Source: an uncultured Muribaculaceae bacterium
Lineage (GTDB): Bacteria > Bacteroidota > Bacteroidia > Bacteroidales > Muribaculaceae
Reading direction: 5' to 3'
Assembly (NCBI GenBank): GCA_948788915.1
Contig: CAQFOZ010000037.1
Span: forward strand, 1 to 22,967
DNA length: 22,967 bases
In this document: piece after piece, positions 16,350-22,967 of the stretch
Layout of the letters: every line of letters starts with the position of its first letter
Numbering within the stretch: the stretch's first letter is position 1
Translations under genes and position numbers: made by a program
Notes under the pieces: generated by a model
Database searches by the model: none
The model's input: the letters and a program-made list of their open reading frames with translations, nothing else
What the model was told of the DNA's origin: nothing

Positions 16350-16381
16350 GCTTATTGGGCTACTACTAAAGCTTATTGGGC
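16350..16381. repeat. Direct repeat GCTTATTGGGC across the porU-like 2 stop
   Basis: GCTTATTGGGC occurs at 16350-16360 and again at 16371-16381, 21 bp apart start to start. The second copy includes the porU-like 2 stop codon. A weaker third match (TTTATTGG) follows near 16394. Function unknown; it may reflect a small local duplication. Confidence 0.5.
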
Positions 16382-19300
16382 GGTTACTGCAAGTTTATTG
16401 GTCTTCGACGAATATCTTCCTTCAGCGGTCTCTGCCGTGGCCCGGTAAATGTATATTCCCCTCGGCACACGTCTTCCCGCACTGTCGCAAAGATCCCATC
16501 TTTTTTGTATCATTCCGTGCATATCCGCAGTCTCGGATTCATCCGACACCCAGATCCGCTTCCCCATAAGATCGAAGACCTCAAGGCGGCACGTCATCTT
16601 TGAATTGGGTGAATCAAGCAATACCGAGAACATCACACTTTCCGATGCGGGATTTACATTTGTAAACAGTTCTCGTATCACAGGATCCATTGTGGCCGCC
16701 ACATTGAATGTTAACGTCCTCTCTGAAGCGTTGTTAGCATTGTCGTATACCTTGAAAGTCAGTGTGTGCTCCCCGGCCTTGAGACCGTTCAAAGGATACA
16801 CAACCGTCCCCGCGCCTTCTCGTTCGTAATCTGGTTGATAATAACTGTCCACATCATCAAATACCTCACTGCGATCAAGAACGACAGCCATCTTGTGTCC
16901 CACTCCCGCTCCGGAAAGATTTATACCGGATTCATCTATTACAGAGGCATGTAGCACTGAATTCTCACCTACGACACCTCCTTCGGCAAATCCGGAATGA
17001 TTAAGGTAAAGAGTCTCTATCACAGGACCTTCCACATCATCCGATTCACCTTCCGGGAATCCGTAGACATAGAACCGCTCGAAGGATCCCTGCCCCTCTT
17101 TGCCACTGTCGCTCCATGCGTATGCCGTGATTCGTGCCGGACTGTAATTGTTTTCTATCTCAGATGGGATAAACACTGTTGTCTCCCATTTCCCGTATTT
17201 CACTTTAGTCGAGACACTTGCAAGTTTGGTAGTGCGGTCGTTATAATGCTCCACCTGTCCGTCTGACCCATTCCCGTATGTTTCAATAGCTTTCTCCGCG
17301 TCATACAGATCAAGCTGAACAAATCCGTCGAAGTCAGTCAGTAGATTTCCCTCAACATCATTTACACTTCCGCTCACTTTCACTTTTGACATCGCCTTTA
17401 TTTCCGGGAAATCAGCCATAGCGTCAAGAGCCTCACCGTCAAAAGATTCTATTGTCACACTGTTCTCCGGTTTGGGAATCCGCAACGCAGGATCCGCCAT
17501 AAGACAGTAACGCAATCTGTTGACTTCCGACACTGCATTCTTACCTCTTACCACAGCATCACCGAACCTCAGGATTTTACCGTCCTCGCCATTGGTCAAC
17601 AGCCATTTGGCAAGATTATACGTAAAAGGTCCGTTAATTCCGATATACACCGTTCTGCTTGGAACCAATGCTCCAACAAATCCGCCCGTCGGGTTCAGAA
17701 GCATAACCTCCGCACCGCTTTGTGTATCTCCGTCCCAATGTCCAAAAGAACATGTGGCAGCAACGAGAAATGAGAAATTTTTGTTGGAGGCAGATGTTAT
17801 GTCTTCCCATGTAAGAAGCCGCTCGTGGGTCCAGGAATTTGTAGATGCATGTCCTATATAATTTGTAAGAACCACACCCTCGTTCCACGTGCGCATCATT
17901 CTCTCCTTTGCCTTGGGATAAGCCATCCCCACACTCGTCGACTCCAATGGATACGAATCGAGATACAGCCTTTCGTACTGATAATGCGGAGCATTTTCGG
18001 AAAGCTGTTTGTATACCGCTTCTGTCTGCCGCAAATGCTCTCCATTGTCCTGATCATCAGCAATCAGCAACGTACGGTTTCGCCATGTGCCATAATCGGG
18101 AGATAAAGCATAATCGCAAATCTTGTTTGAAATCTCTTCCGCCTCCCGCACACTCGACACCGGCAGACGTCCTACCGCCACATGAATTTTCGCCTCATCA
18201 AACCTGAAATCGCTTTTACGGACATCATCAAGCATACCTATGATATCATCGGTTGAGAACGCATCCGACTCATTGAGACCGGTTGGAGACTGCCACAGAG
18301 GAAGAGGCTCGTAACCGGCCGCTTTCACTGCCGGTGTAACCATCTTTGTGTCGTATGAACCTCGACCGAACAAAAGGCAGTATTTTATTTCCCGCTCCCC
18401 TTTTCTGTCGTGCCACATCTTCAGCATCTTCCTGAATGCACCGACATCTTTATGTCCACCGGAGAACTCATTATAAACGCTTTCAGGCGTAAGCACATAA
18501 ACCAACATCCCGTCCTGCTCCCGGTGCATCCTCGCGATACGCTCAGCGGCATCTCTATATTGCTGATATGCCACAATCACCATATCAGGTGTCTCCATGC
18601 CATGTATGTCCTGGTTCGCCACACTTCCTCTGCGGGCAACTGTCTGACCTGCTTTTGAAGGATCAAAGGCTATGTATTCGCGATAGCCCGTAGGAGCCCG
18701 AAAAACAGCATCTGTCCCTTCCTTGGAATAAGACACGGATTTTGGAGAGCAAGGATCCGTCACATCCCAGACCACAAGACCGTCCGGAACTTCTTTAATC
18801 CTGACCGTCTCACCTCTGAAACCGGAATAGAAATGAAGCTGCCCCCCGTTAAGTTTCAGTTCCCGGTTATAAAACACCTCTATATAGTCAAGATTGGCAT
18901 TGAACAGCACACCTGTATTGCTATAATCTATTCCGAATAACAGTTTGGTGTCTGCAACCTTAAAACTCATTATTTCGTCCGCGACAGCAAAAAAATCGTC
19001 ATTAGAAATTCCGTTTATAACGGCTGTAGTGATCCTTTGTCCGTTAGCAGTGAATGTAATATTTGATCTACCATTGCTCGTATAAGCGGCAAAACGGACA
19101 TTAGCCGTCGCATCATCGGATGTTTTGTCAATGAGATCAAAACTGAATCTTCTGCTGTTTTGCGAGCGGAAATCCTCTCCAAACAGCCATCTGCCATAAC
19201 CGGACGGATTAGACATATCCGTTTCGTATAACAGCCGGGAGCGGAATTCGGTAACAGTCTCACCACCGGACGCAGAAGACGCATCGGCCACCTGCATCTC

Positions 19301-19744
19301 AGGCACAATAATTTCCCTGTCAGATATAAAATAGTAGCTGTCTCCGCAATAAGGATTAAGTTCATGAGAGTACGTCCCGTTCTCGAAACGCCACTTCACA
19401 TTGTCCACCCCGAAAAAGAGAATGCCCCTCGATGTTTTTACAGACGGCAACAACGGCAGATCGTCAGGCATATTTTCAGTCAGCTCCTCTTCAACCATCT
19501 GACCGCCCGTCCCATATACGTTCACGCGTTGCGGATCCGTAAAACCGAGAGCTTTCAGATCTGCATTTGAGATCAGTTGCATACCGGTGGCATTCACCTT
19601 GATTTTAGCCCAGCGTCCTTCGGCAAGTACGGAATTTGTGGCATAATGCGATACAGGAAGTGCATATGAAACCGTAGCCATTGTCATGACAAGCACAATG
19701 ACCATGCAAATTTTTATATAAATGTAAGATATATCTTGCTTCAA
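16373..19744 (-). CDS. PorU-like C25 cysteine protease 2
   Basis: A 1123-residue secreted C25 protease, paralogous to the product of 11784-15071. Both begin their mature part with ADGRWVKIKV/AEGRWAKIKV and follow with a YGTGG turn. The catalytic pair is H632 in NYIGHASTNSWTHERL and C665 in ATCSFGHWDGD, spaced by 33 as in RgpB, and the surroundings are closer to classical PorU than those of paralogue 1. The C-terminal segment (EVFDLMGKRIW ... RRVPRGIYIYRA) is a type IX-style C-terminal domain. The start is uncertain: no ATG lies in frame before codon 14, so I use TTG at 19744, which supplies lysines before the hydrophobic signal core; the ATG at 19705 would give a short signal without charge. 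Either paralogue may be the working sortase. Confidence 0.85.
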   Translation of the reverse strand: MKQDISYIYIKICMVIVLVMTMATVSYALPVSHYATNSVLAEGRWAKIKVNATGMQLISNADLKALGFTDPQRVNVYGTGGQMVEEELTENMPDDLPLLPSVKTSRGILFFGVDNVKWRFENGTYSHELNPYCGDSYYFISDREIIVPEMQVADASSASGGETVTEFRSRLLYETDMSNPSGYGRWLFGEDFRSQNSRRFSFDLIDKTSDDATANVRFAAYTSNGRSNITFTANGQRITTAVINGISNDDFFAVADEIMSFKVADTKLLFGIDYSNTGVLFNANLDYIEVFYNRELKLNGGQLHFYSGFRGETVRIKEVPDGLVVWDVTDPCSPKSVSYSKEGTDAVFRAPTGYREYIAFDPSKAGQTVARRGSVANQDIHGMETPDMVIVAYQQYRDAAERIARMHREQDGMLVYVLTPESVYNEFSGGHKDVGAFRKMLKMWHDRKGEREIKYCLLFGRGSYDTKMVTPAVKAAGYEPLPLWQSPTGLNESDAFSTDDIIGMLDDVRKSDFRFDEAKIHVAVGRLPVSSVREAEEISNKICDYALSPDYGTWRNRTLLIADDQDNGEHLRQTEAVYKQLSENAPHYQYERLYLDSYPLESTSVGMAYPKAKERMMRTWNEGVVLTNYIGHASTNSWTHERLLTWEDITSASNKNFSFLVAATCSFGHWDGDTQSGAEVMLLNPTGGFVGALVPSRTVYIGINGPFTYNLAKWLLTNGEDGKILRFGDAVVRGKNAVSEVNRLRYCLMADPALRIPKPENSVTIESFDGEALDAMADFPEIKAMSKVKVSGSVNDVEGNLLTDFDGFVQLDLYDAEKAIETYGNGSDGQVEHYNDRTTKLASVSTKVKYGKWETTVFIPSEIENNYSPARITAYAWSDSGKEGQGSFERFYVYGFPEGESDDVEGPVIETLYLNHSGFAEGGVVGENSVLHASVIDESGINLSGAGVGHKMAVVLDRSEVFDDVDSYYQPDYEREGAGTVVYPLNGLKAGEHTLTFKVYDNANNASERTLTFNVAATMDPVIRELFTNVNPASESVMFSVLLDSPNSKMTCRLEVFDLMGKRIWVSDESETADMHGMIQKRWDLCDSAGRRVPRGIYIYRATAETAEGRYSSKTNKLAVTAQ

Positions 19745-19777
19745 TTTTCGAAAAAGTTTATGATCCCCATATGAGTC

Positions 19778-19798
19778 TTAAGTAAGTATTCAAATTTA
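19778..19798 (-). promoter_or_regulatory. Copy 2 of the 21-bp motif, upstream of porU-like 2
   Basis: On the minus strand it reads TAAATTTGAA, T, AC, T, TACTTAA: one base different from the copy before ackA. It begins with a -7 consensus box and points at porU-like 2, ending 33 bp before the TTG start, so it is the best promoter candidate for that gene. Confidence 0.55.
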
Positions 19799-19946
19799 AA
19801 CGATAATAAGTGTTTTTTTAATCTTTTATACTTACTGCGGTTTCTTTTTGACCGCTTACGGATTGTCGCTCGGTTACATATACATATATGCTCCCTCGCT
19901 CCGCACCGTAATCGCCTCAAAAAATAAACTCACATTAAGTATAAAC

Positions 19947-19967
19947 TAAATTTGAACACTTACTTAA
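19947..19967 (+). promoter_or_regulatory. Copy 3 of the 21-bp motif, pointing at the GH25 3' end
   Basis: Reads TAAATTTGAA, C, AC, T, TACTTAA on the plus strand. It faces away from copy 2 and toward the end of the minus-strand GH25 gene, where no plus-strand gene exists. As a promoter it would give antisense RNA to GH25; as a repeat end it would be the partner of copy 2. Confidence 0.5.
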
Positions 19968-19983
19968 CGTATTTCCAACTAAA

Positions 19984-20715
19984 TTATTGGACTACATCCT
20001 TAATCTTCTCCCAATCCTCTCTTGATCCGGAGAAAGCGTTTAGATCCACATCTCCCTCTATACCGTCAACCTTGCCATGGTGGTCATACTGCCAATAACT
20101 CCAATCCACGTCGACAGGAGTTCTAGAGAAACTGCATATCCATAATGGTAAACCGGCAAATGTATTTAATAAATACTTTTCGTAGCCCTGCACATTTGTA
20201 TAAAGCGTAACCCTGTGTCCCATAAGATTAAGAAACTCAAGCATGCGCTGCAGATTCTCTTTAACCTCCTCGGGAGGAATGTTGTCAGGATTACCCTCAC
20301 TCTCCACATCTATGACAAGCCCCAATTCCAGTTTTCTGTTACCGACAGCCTGCAGAAAATTCACTGCCTGGTCCACCCCATCCTTGTCAAAGCGGAAGAA
20401 ATGATATGCACCGCGTCTCATCCCGGCGTGACCGGCAGCAATATAATTTTTACGGAAATTACTGTCCTTGAAATCGCCCCCCTCTGTCGCCTTTATAAAC
20501 ACAAACTCATACCCATCCTTTCTCACTCTCCGGAAATCCACGATCCCGTTGTGTGAGGACACATCGATGCCTCGCACCGGATAACGTTCAGTGTCAACAT
20601 ATGGCGCCGATGTCATATATTCCCGGTAAGCCCATATAGCCGTCAACACAAGGACTACGGTTATAATCAGAAATATAAAAGCAATTATTATATCTTTTAC
20701 GGGGGGTATCCTCAT
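19984..20715 (-). CDS. GH25 lysozyme-like muramidase, membrane-anchored
   Basis: A 243-residue protein with one N-terminal membrane segment (residues 9-30), then a GH25 domain that would act on peptidoglycan from the outer face of the inner membrane. The GH25 marks are in order: RGIDVSSHNGIVDF (catalytic-site Asp), FVFIKATEGG, GAYHFFRF, LGLVIDVES with the catalytic Asp/Glu, VTLYTN, and near the end WSYWQYDHHGKVDGIEGDVD followed by LNAFSGS. All expected acidic residues are present, so it should be active. It may serve cell-wall turnover. It lies 239 bp upstream of porU-like 2, and 282 bp separate it from the next gene, so it is likely transcribed alone. Confidence 0.93.
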   Translation of the reverse strand: MRIPPVKDIIIAFIFLIITVVLVLTAIWAYREYMTSAPYVDTERYPVRGIDVSSHNGIVDFRRVRKDGYEFVFIKATEGGDFKDSNFRKNYIAAGHAGMRRGAYHFFRFDKDGVDQAVNFLQAVGNRKLELGLVIDVESEGNPDNIPPEEVKENLQRMLEFLNLMGHRVTLYTNVQGYEKYLLNTFAGLPLWICSFSRTPVDVDWSYWQYDHHGKVDGIEGDVDLNAFSGSREDWEKIKDVVQ

Positions 20716-20997
20716 ATTGTAAAATTAAATGTTTTCCTCCGAATAACGAAATTAATAATGTTAAATATAAACAACATTCAACCAGAGTTTGTGCGCTTCA
20801 TTATTACCATTGCTACAGCTCCCCGATAAATTGCTTCACCGTTCTATTATGAAATGCATTACGTTTTTACAAATTGATTTTGCCCCCATACAATAAAAGA
20901 AGTGTTAATGTCAGAAGAGGTGTCGGTGCAAAAAGACAAAGCCCTGTGCCAAATTTATAATTCCTGACACAGGGCAATCTTCACGCAAATCGTATTA
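20716..20997. other. Gap between GH25 and the AT-rich cassette
   Basis: 282 bp without a gene. The right end holds the terminator at 20941-20975. The rest is AT-rich; a CCTCC (GGAGG on minus) near 20737 is too far from the GH25 ATG to serve it. I see no -7 consensus for GH25 here, so its promoter is unassigned. Confidence 0.5.
20927..20975 (-). terminator. Rho-independent terminator after the DUF2971-like gene
   Basis: On the minus strand GCCCTGTG pairs with CACAGGGC (genome 20968-20975 and 20941-20948); one more G-U and one C-G pair extend it to ten, with a 15-nt loop. It is followed by TTTGTCTTTTT and starts 22 bp after the stop of the gene at 20998. It closes the accessory cassette and insulates GH25. 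Confidence 0.85.
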
Positions 20998-21783
20998 TTA
21001 TTCCTTCTCGTCGTTAATCTTTAGTTCAATTGCCGACAGTCTACATTCTATACGATAACGTGCCCTCAACACGTTAGCGACCTTTTCAGCCACAGACTTT
21101 TTAAAGAATGGAGACAATATGACTTCATTAATCAAGACATCAGGATTGACATCCAACTCAATATGATTATCAATCTTATAAACATCATCTTTAGGAACAA
21201 AATAAAACCTGAATTCTTCTTCCCCTCTGAAATAAATTGATTTTGTAAAAGCTTCGTTATCATTATATAATGAATAATTTTGATATATCATTTTGCCACA
21301 GAAAATATCAAAATCCGGATAAATCAATGATGCCACAACATTCCCAATGGTTGTTTTTATGCATACACCAAGTCCCTTATCACTATCACAAATATCATTA
21401 TCACAGTAATTACATTCATGTTCACGTCCGTTTCCTGATGAAGTATATCCTTTCCAAAAAAGGTAACTTTCATGCGGCTTTAATGTCCAGCAGGATGTTG
21501 GAATATTCTTAAGCTCTTTATATTCATTTAATTTTGAATACATACGCTCTAAATCTCTACTTGATTGCTCGTCAGGAGGCACTGCATTGGCAAGATAAAT
21601 TGGGAACATGTACTTAAGCGGCAACGAGCTTTCATTTTTATCTTCAAACTTTTTCTTCAGACTTACATAAAACTTTTTATCATCTAAAATATTTAAAAGA
21701 TGTTCCAGTTTCATATAACGCATAATAGGAGTGTCAACTGAAACTTCCGGCAGTGTATAAAATAAATTTTTATTCGATTCCAT
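20998..21783 (-). CDS. DUF2971-like protein with a Cys/His insert
   Basis: A 261-residue soluble protein without signal peptide. Its first part (IMRYMKLEHLLNILDDKKFY, then VSLKKKFEDKNESS) and the SCWTLKPHESYLFWKGY and EEEFRFYF stretches follow the pattern of the DUF2971 family, whose function is unknown and which is often found in accessory regions. Between them lies HECNYCDNDICDSDKGLGVC, a cluster of four Cys and one His that could bind a metal. The start at ATG 21783 is 14 bp after the lipoprotein gene stop, so both are one operon. Codons are AT-rich compared with the rest of the window, which suggests acquisition. Family call is by eye. Confidence 0.6.
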   Translation of the reverse strand: MESNKNLFYTLPEVSVDTPIMRYMKLEHLLNILDDKKFYVSLKKKFEDKNESSLPLKYMFPIYLANAVPPDEQSSRDLERMYSKLNEYKELKNIPTSCWTLKPHESYLFWKGYTSSGNGREHECNYCDNDICDSDKGLGVCIKTTIGNVVASLIYPDFDIFCGKMIYQNYSLYNDNEAFTKSIYFRGEEEFRFYFVPKDDVYKIDNHIELDVNPDVLINEVILSPFFKKSVAEKVANVLRARYRIECRLSAIELKINDEKE

Positions 21784-21797
21784 AGTCTTTAATTAAA

Positions 21798-22814
21798 TTA
21801 CAACTGTAAAGTTTTGGGATCAAATGTTTTTAAATAGTTTTTAGTAAAATAATATTGTACATTATTATATTTATCAAAGGTACTTATATAACCCGAACCA
21901 ATCGTCTTTAGATAATTATCATAGTATTCGGGGAGACAATAACACGATAATGGCAATTTGTCAATTTTTTTTAAACTATTTGTACCAAACCTGGGCATAT
22001 CTTGACTAAAAAAATAAAACTCTCTTAAATTAGTACAGCCATAGAATACATTTTCACCTATTTCTGACAACGATTTTCCACAAACAACAGTGACCAAATT
22101 AACACATCCACAAAACGCTTCCCTGTATATATACTCTACTAGATCTGGAATTATAATATTTTTTAATTTAGAACAACCATAAAATGCGTAGTCACCCAGC
22201 CCAATTACAGTATTAGGAATATCTATTGATGTCAGGTTCAAACATTTATAAAAGCACTCTGTTGAAATAAATGTTAGCTTATTCGGAAGCTTACAATACT
22301 CTAAATTGACACAACCATAAAATACGGAATAGCTAATTCTTTTTACCGAATTCGGAATTTCTATTCTACGTAAATCACATTCATAAAATGCGTATTCGCC
22401 AATTCTTTCTACCGTATTCGGAATTTCTATTCTACGTAAACCACATTTATAAAATGCCTTTTTTCCTATTTCTCTAACAATATATTTTTCCCCATCTAAT
22501 GTTATCGAGCTAAAAAGTTTTACTTCACCTTTTAACGTAGCTGTTATCTCTATATCATCACAACCAATAACATTTAGATGTCCATCCCTTATTCCATAGG
22601 TGACATAGTTCAGCATGAAGTCTGTTTCATTTATTCTACGAAACTGTATGCCTTTAGGTGCAGTATCTCCCGTAATTACAATATCAAGTCCCTCATAACC
22701 TCCTCCATTATTCTCTGTTCCATCCGGATTAGTAACATCCGGTTCATCTCCTCCGCATGAAGTAAACACAAATGGCTGCAACAACATGATTGCAATAATA
22801 ATTTTTTTTAACAT
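21798..22814 (-). CDS. BspA-like leucine-rich repeat lipoprotein
   Basis: A 338-residue lipoprotein. The start at ATG 22814 (MLKKIIIAIMLLQPF) gives a normal signal with lipobox FTSC; the frame extends eight codons further but that would spoil the signal. After the Cys comes GGDEPD, acidic residues as in Bacteroidetes surface-export signals, so it is probably on the cell surface. From about residue 105 there are some seven LRR_5 (BspA-type) units of 22-23 residues, with the motif AFYxC and IEIPNxVxxI. BspA-like proteins often bind host or other surface ligands. The C-terminus (about 285-338) is not repeat-like. Codons are AT-rich compared with the suf and por regions. Confidence 0.85.
   Translation of the reverse strand: MLKKIIIAIMLLQPFVFTSCGGDEPDVTNPDGTENNGGGYEGLDIVITGDTAPKGIQFRRINETDFMLNYVTYGIRDGHLNVIGCDDIEITATLKGEVKLFSSITLDGEKYIVREIGKKAFYKCGLRRIEIPNTVERIGEYAFYECDLRRIEIPNSVKRISYSVFYGCVNLEYCKLPNKLTFISTECFYKCLNLTSIDIPNTVIGLGDYAFYGCSKLKNIIIPDLVEYIYREAFCGCVNLVTVVCGKSLSEIGENVFYGCTNLREFYFFSQDMPRFGTNSLKKIDKLPLSCYCLPEYYDNYLKTIGSGYISTFDKYNNVQYYFTKNYLKTFDPKTLQL
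22335..22457. repeat. Near-identical 66-bp repeat units in the LRR gene
   Basis: Segments 22335-22391 and 22401-22457 align over 57 bases with four differences, offset by 66 bp. They encode two consecutive LRR units (LRRIEIPNTVERIGEYAFYE and LRRIEIPNSVKRI...). The other units of the gene are much more diverged, so this pair is a recent in-frame duplication or a gene-conversion product. Confidence 0.8.
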
Positions 22815-22860
22815 AACTAATAAAGTTGCCGCGGTCATCCCCTCGTTGGCATCAACTAAT

Positions 22861-22967
22861 GGTATAAAAAAAGAAAAGCGCAGGAATCTGTATCTGTTAC
22901 CGTCCTACGAATAGAGGCTTCTCGCATTGCCCTTTAGAAGTCGGACGGCAACGCAGAAGCCCACGCT
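22861..22967 (-). ncRNA. Pseudoknot-forming element with T-run, cut by the window edge
   Basis: Read on the minus strand, GGCTTCT-GCGTTG (22961-22949) pairs with CAATGC-G-AGAAGCC (22929-22916), 13 pairs with one bulged G and one G-U. Directly after the first arm, CCGTCC (22948-22943) sits in the loop and pairs perfectly with GGACGG (22905-22900) beyond the second arm: an H-type pseudoknot. CTTTTCTTTTTTTA follows (22877-22864), then the lipoprotein ATG 49 bases on. It may be a small RNA with terminator, a leader attenuator of the lipoprotein operon, or the end of a dispersed repeat. No known RNA family is recognised; strand is inferred from the T-run. Confidence 0.5.

Larger units (their letters stand above)
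19745..19983. other. Gap upstream of porU-like 2 with inverted motif pair
   Basis: 239 bp without a gene between the GH25 stop and porU-like 2. Two copies of the 21-bp motif point outward (19778-19798 on minus, 19947-19967 on plus), enclosing 148 bp. A second, shorter inverted pair, TATACTTA (19828-19835) and TAAGTATA (19936-19943), is nested inside. GCGGT (19837-19841) and ACCGC (19851-19855) form a small hairpin without a T-run. The layout suits a small element with terminal inverted repeats or an invertible promoter; neither is proven. Confidence 0.5.

Noticed and set aside
16303..16372. Rex auto-operator upstream of rex
   Set aside because: I looked for TTGTGAA-spacer-TTCACAA here, before pta, ackA and sufC and found none; the tandem repeat present is of another kind.
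19837..19855. Possible terminator GCGGT / ACCGC in the gap before porU-like 2
   Set aside because: Only five pairs and no T-run on either strand.
1..22967. tRNA or rRNA genes, CRISPR arrays, insertion sequences, integrases or prophage genes
   Set aside because: None seen on either strand: no cloverleaf with CCA-type end, no regular repeat-spacer array, no transposase or recombinase motifs in the coding frames.

Overview
The window looks like a chromosomal segment of a gut-type Bacteroidales, most likely Muribaculaceae or a close relative; that rank is inferred from gene content and not tested. The supporting signs are Bacteroidetes -7 boxes (TAnnTTTG), few Shine-Dalgarno sites, a large one-piece LptF/LptG-type permease, type IX secretion genes (porV plus two PorU-like C25 proteases), Rex, a surface lipoprotein with BspA-type leucine-rich repeats, and the order porU-porV-ispF known from Porphyromonas.

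Left part (1-8.7 kb). The edge holds the first 22 codons of a minus-strand gene, then about 215 bp without a gene but with hairpins. The LptF/LptG permease (minus) diverges from pta-ackA-cvpA (plus), with back-to-back -7 boxes between them. Pta and AckA make ATP and acetate from acetyl-CoA. After a 140-bp gap containing a perfect 18-bp palindrome and a leader hairpin comes sufC-sufD-sufS, the Fe-S assembly operon. sufB, the scaffold partner, is not in the window.

Middle part (8.7-20.7 kb), all minus strand. A small winged-helix protein converges on sufS. The long cluster reads GH25 lysozyme, porU-like 2, rex, a degenerate fumarylacetoacetate-hydrolase (FAH) family protein, porU-like 1, porV, ispF, lgt, and ends at a hairpin. 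From rex to lgt the genes overlap or nearly touch, apart from 100 bp before porV, which suggests one transcription unit. PorU and PorV act together at the outer membrane to cleave and anchor type IX cargo. IspF belongs to isoprenoid synthesis and Lgt to lipoprotein lipidation. Both C25 proteases keep the His/Cys pair.

Right part (20.7-23.0 kb). An AT-rich two-gene accessory cassette on the minus strand holds a BspA-like lipoprotein and a DUF2971-like protein, followed by a strong terminator. Upstream of it, at the window edge, is a compact sequence that folds as an H-type pseudoknot followed by a T-run.

Most notable: a 21-bp motif in three copies, two of them inverted around a 148-bp segment upstream of porU-like 2; the FAH-family pseudoenzyme locked by overlaps between rex and porU-like 1; two PorU-like proteases in one cluster; the missing sufB with a palindrome over the suf promoter; and the pseudoknot element at the right edge.
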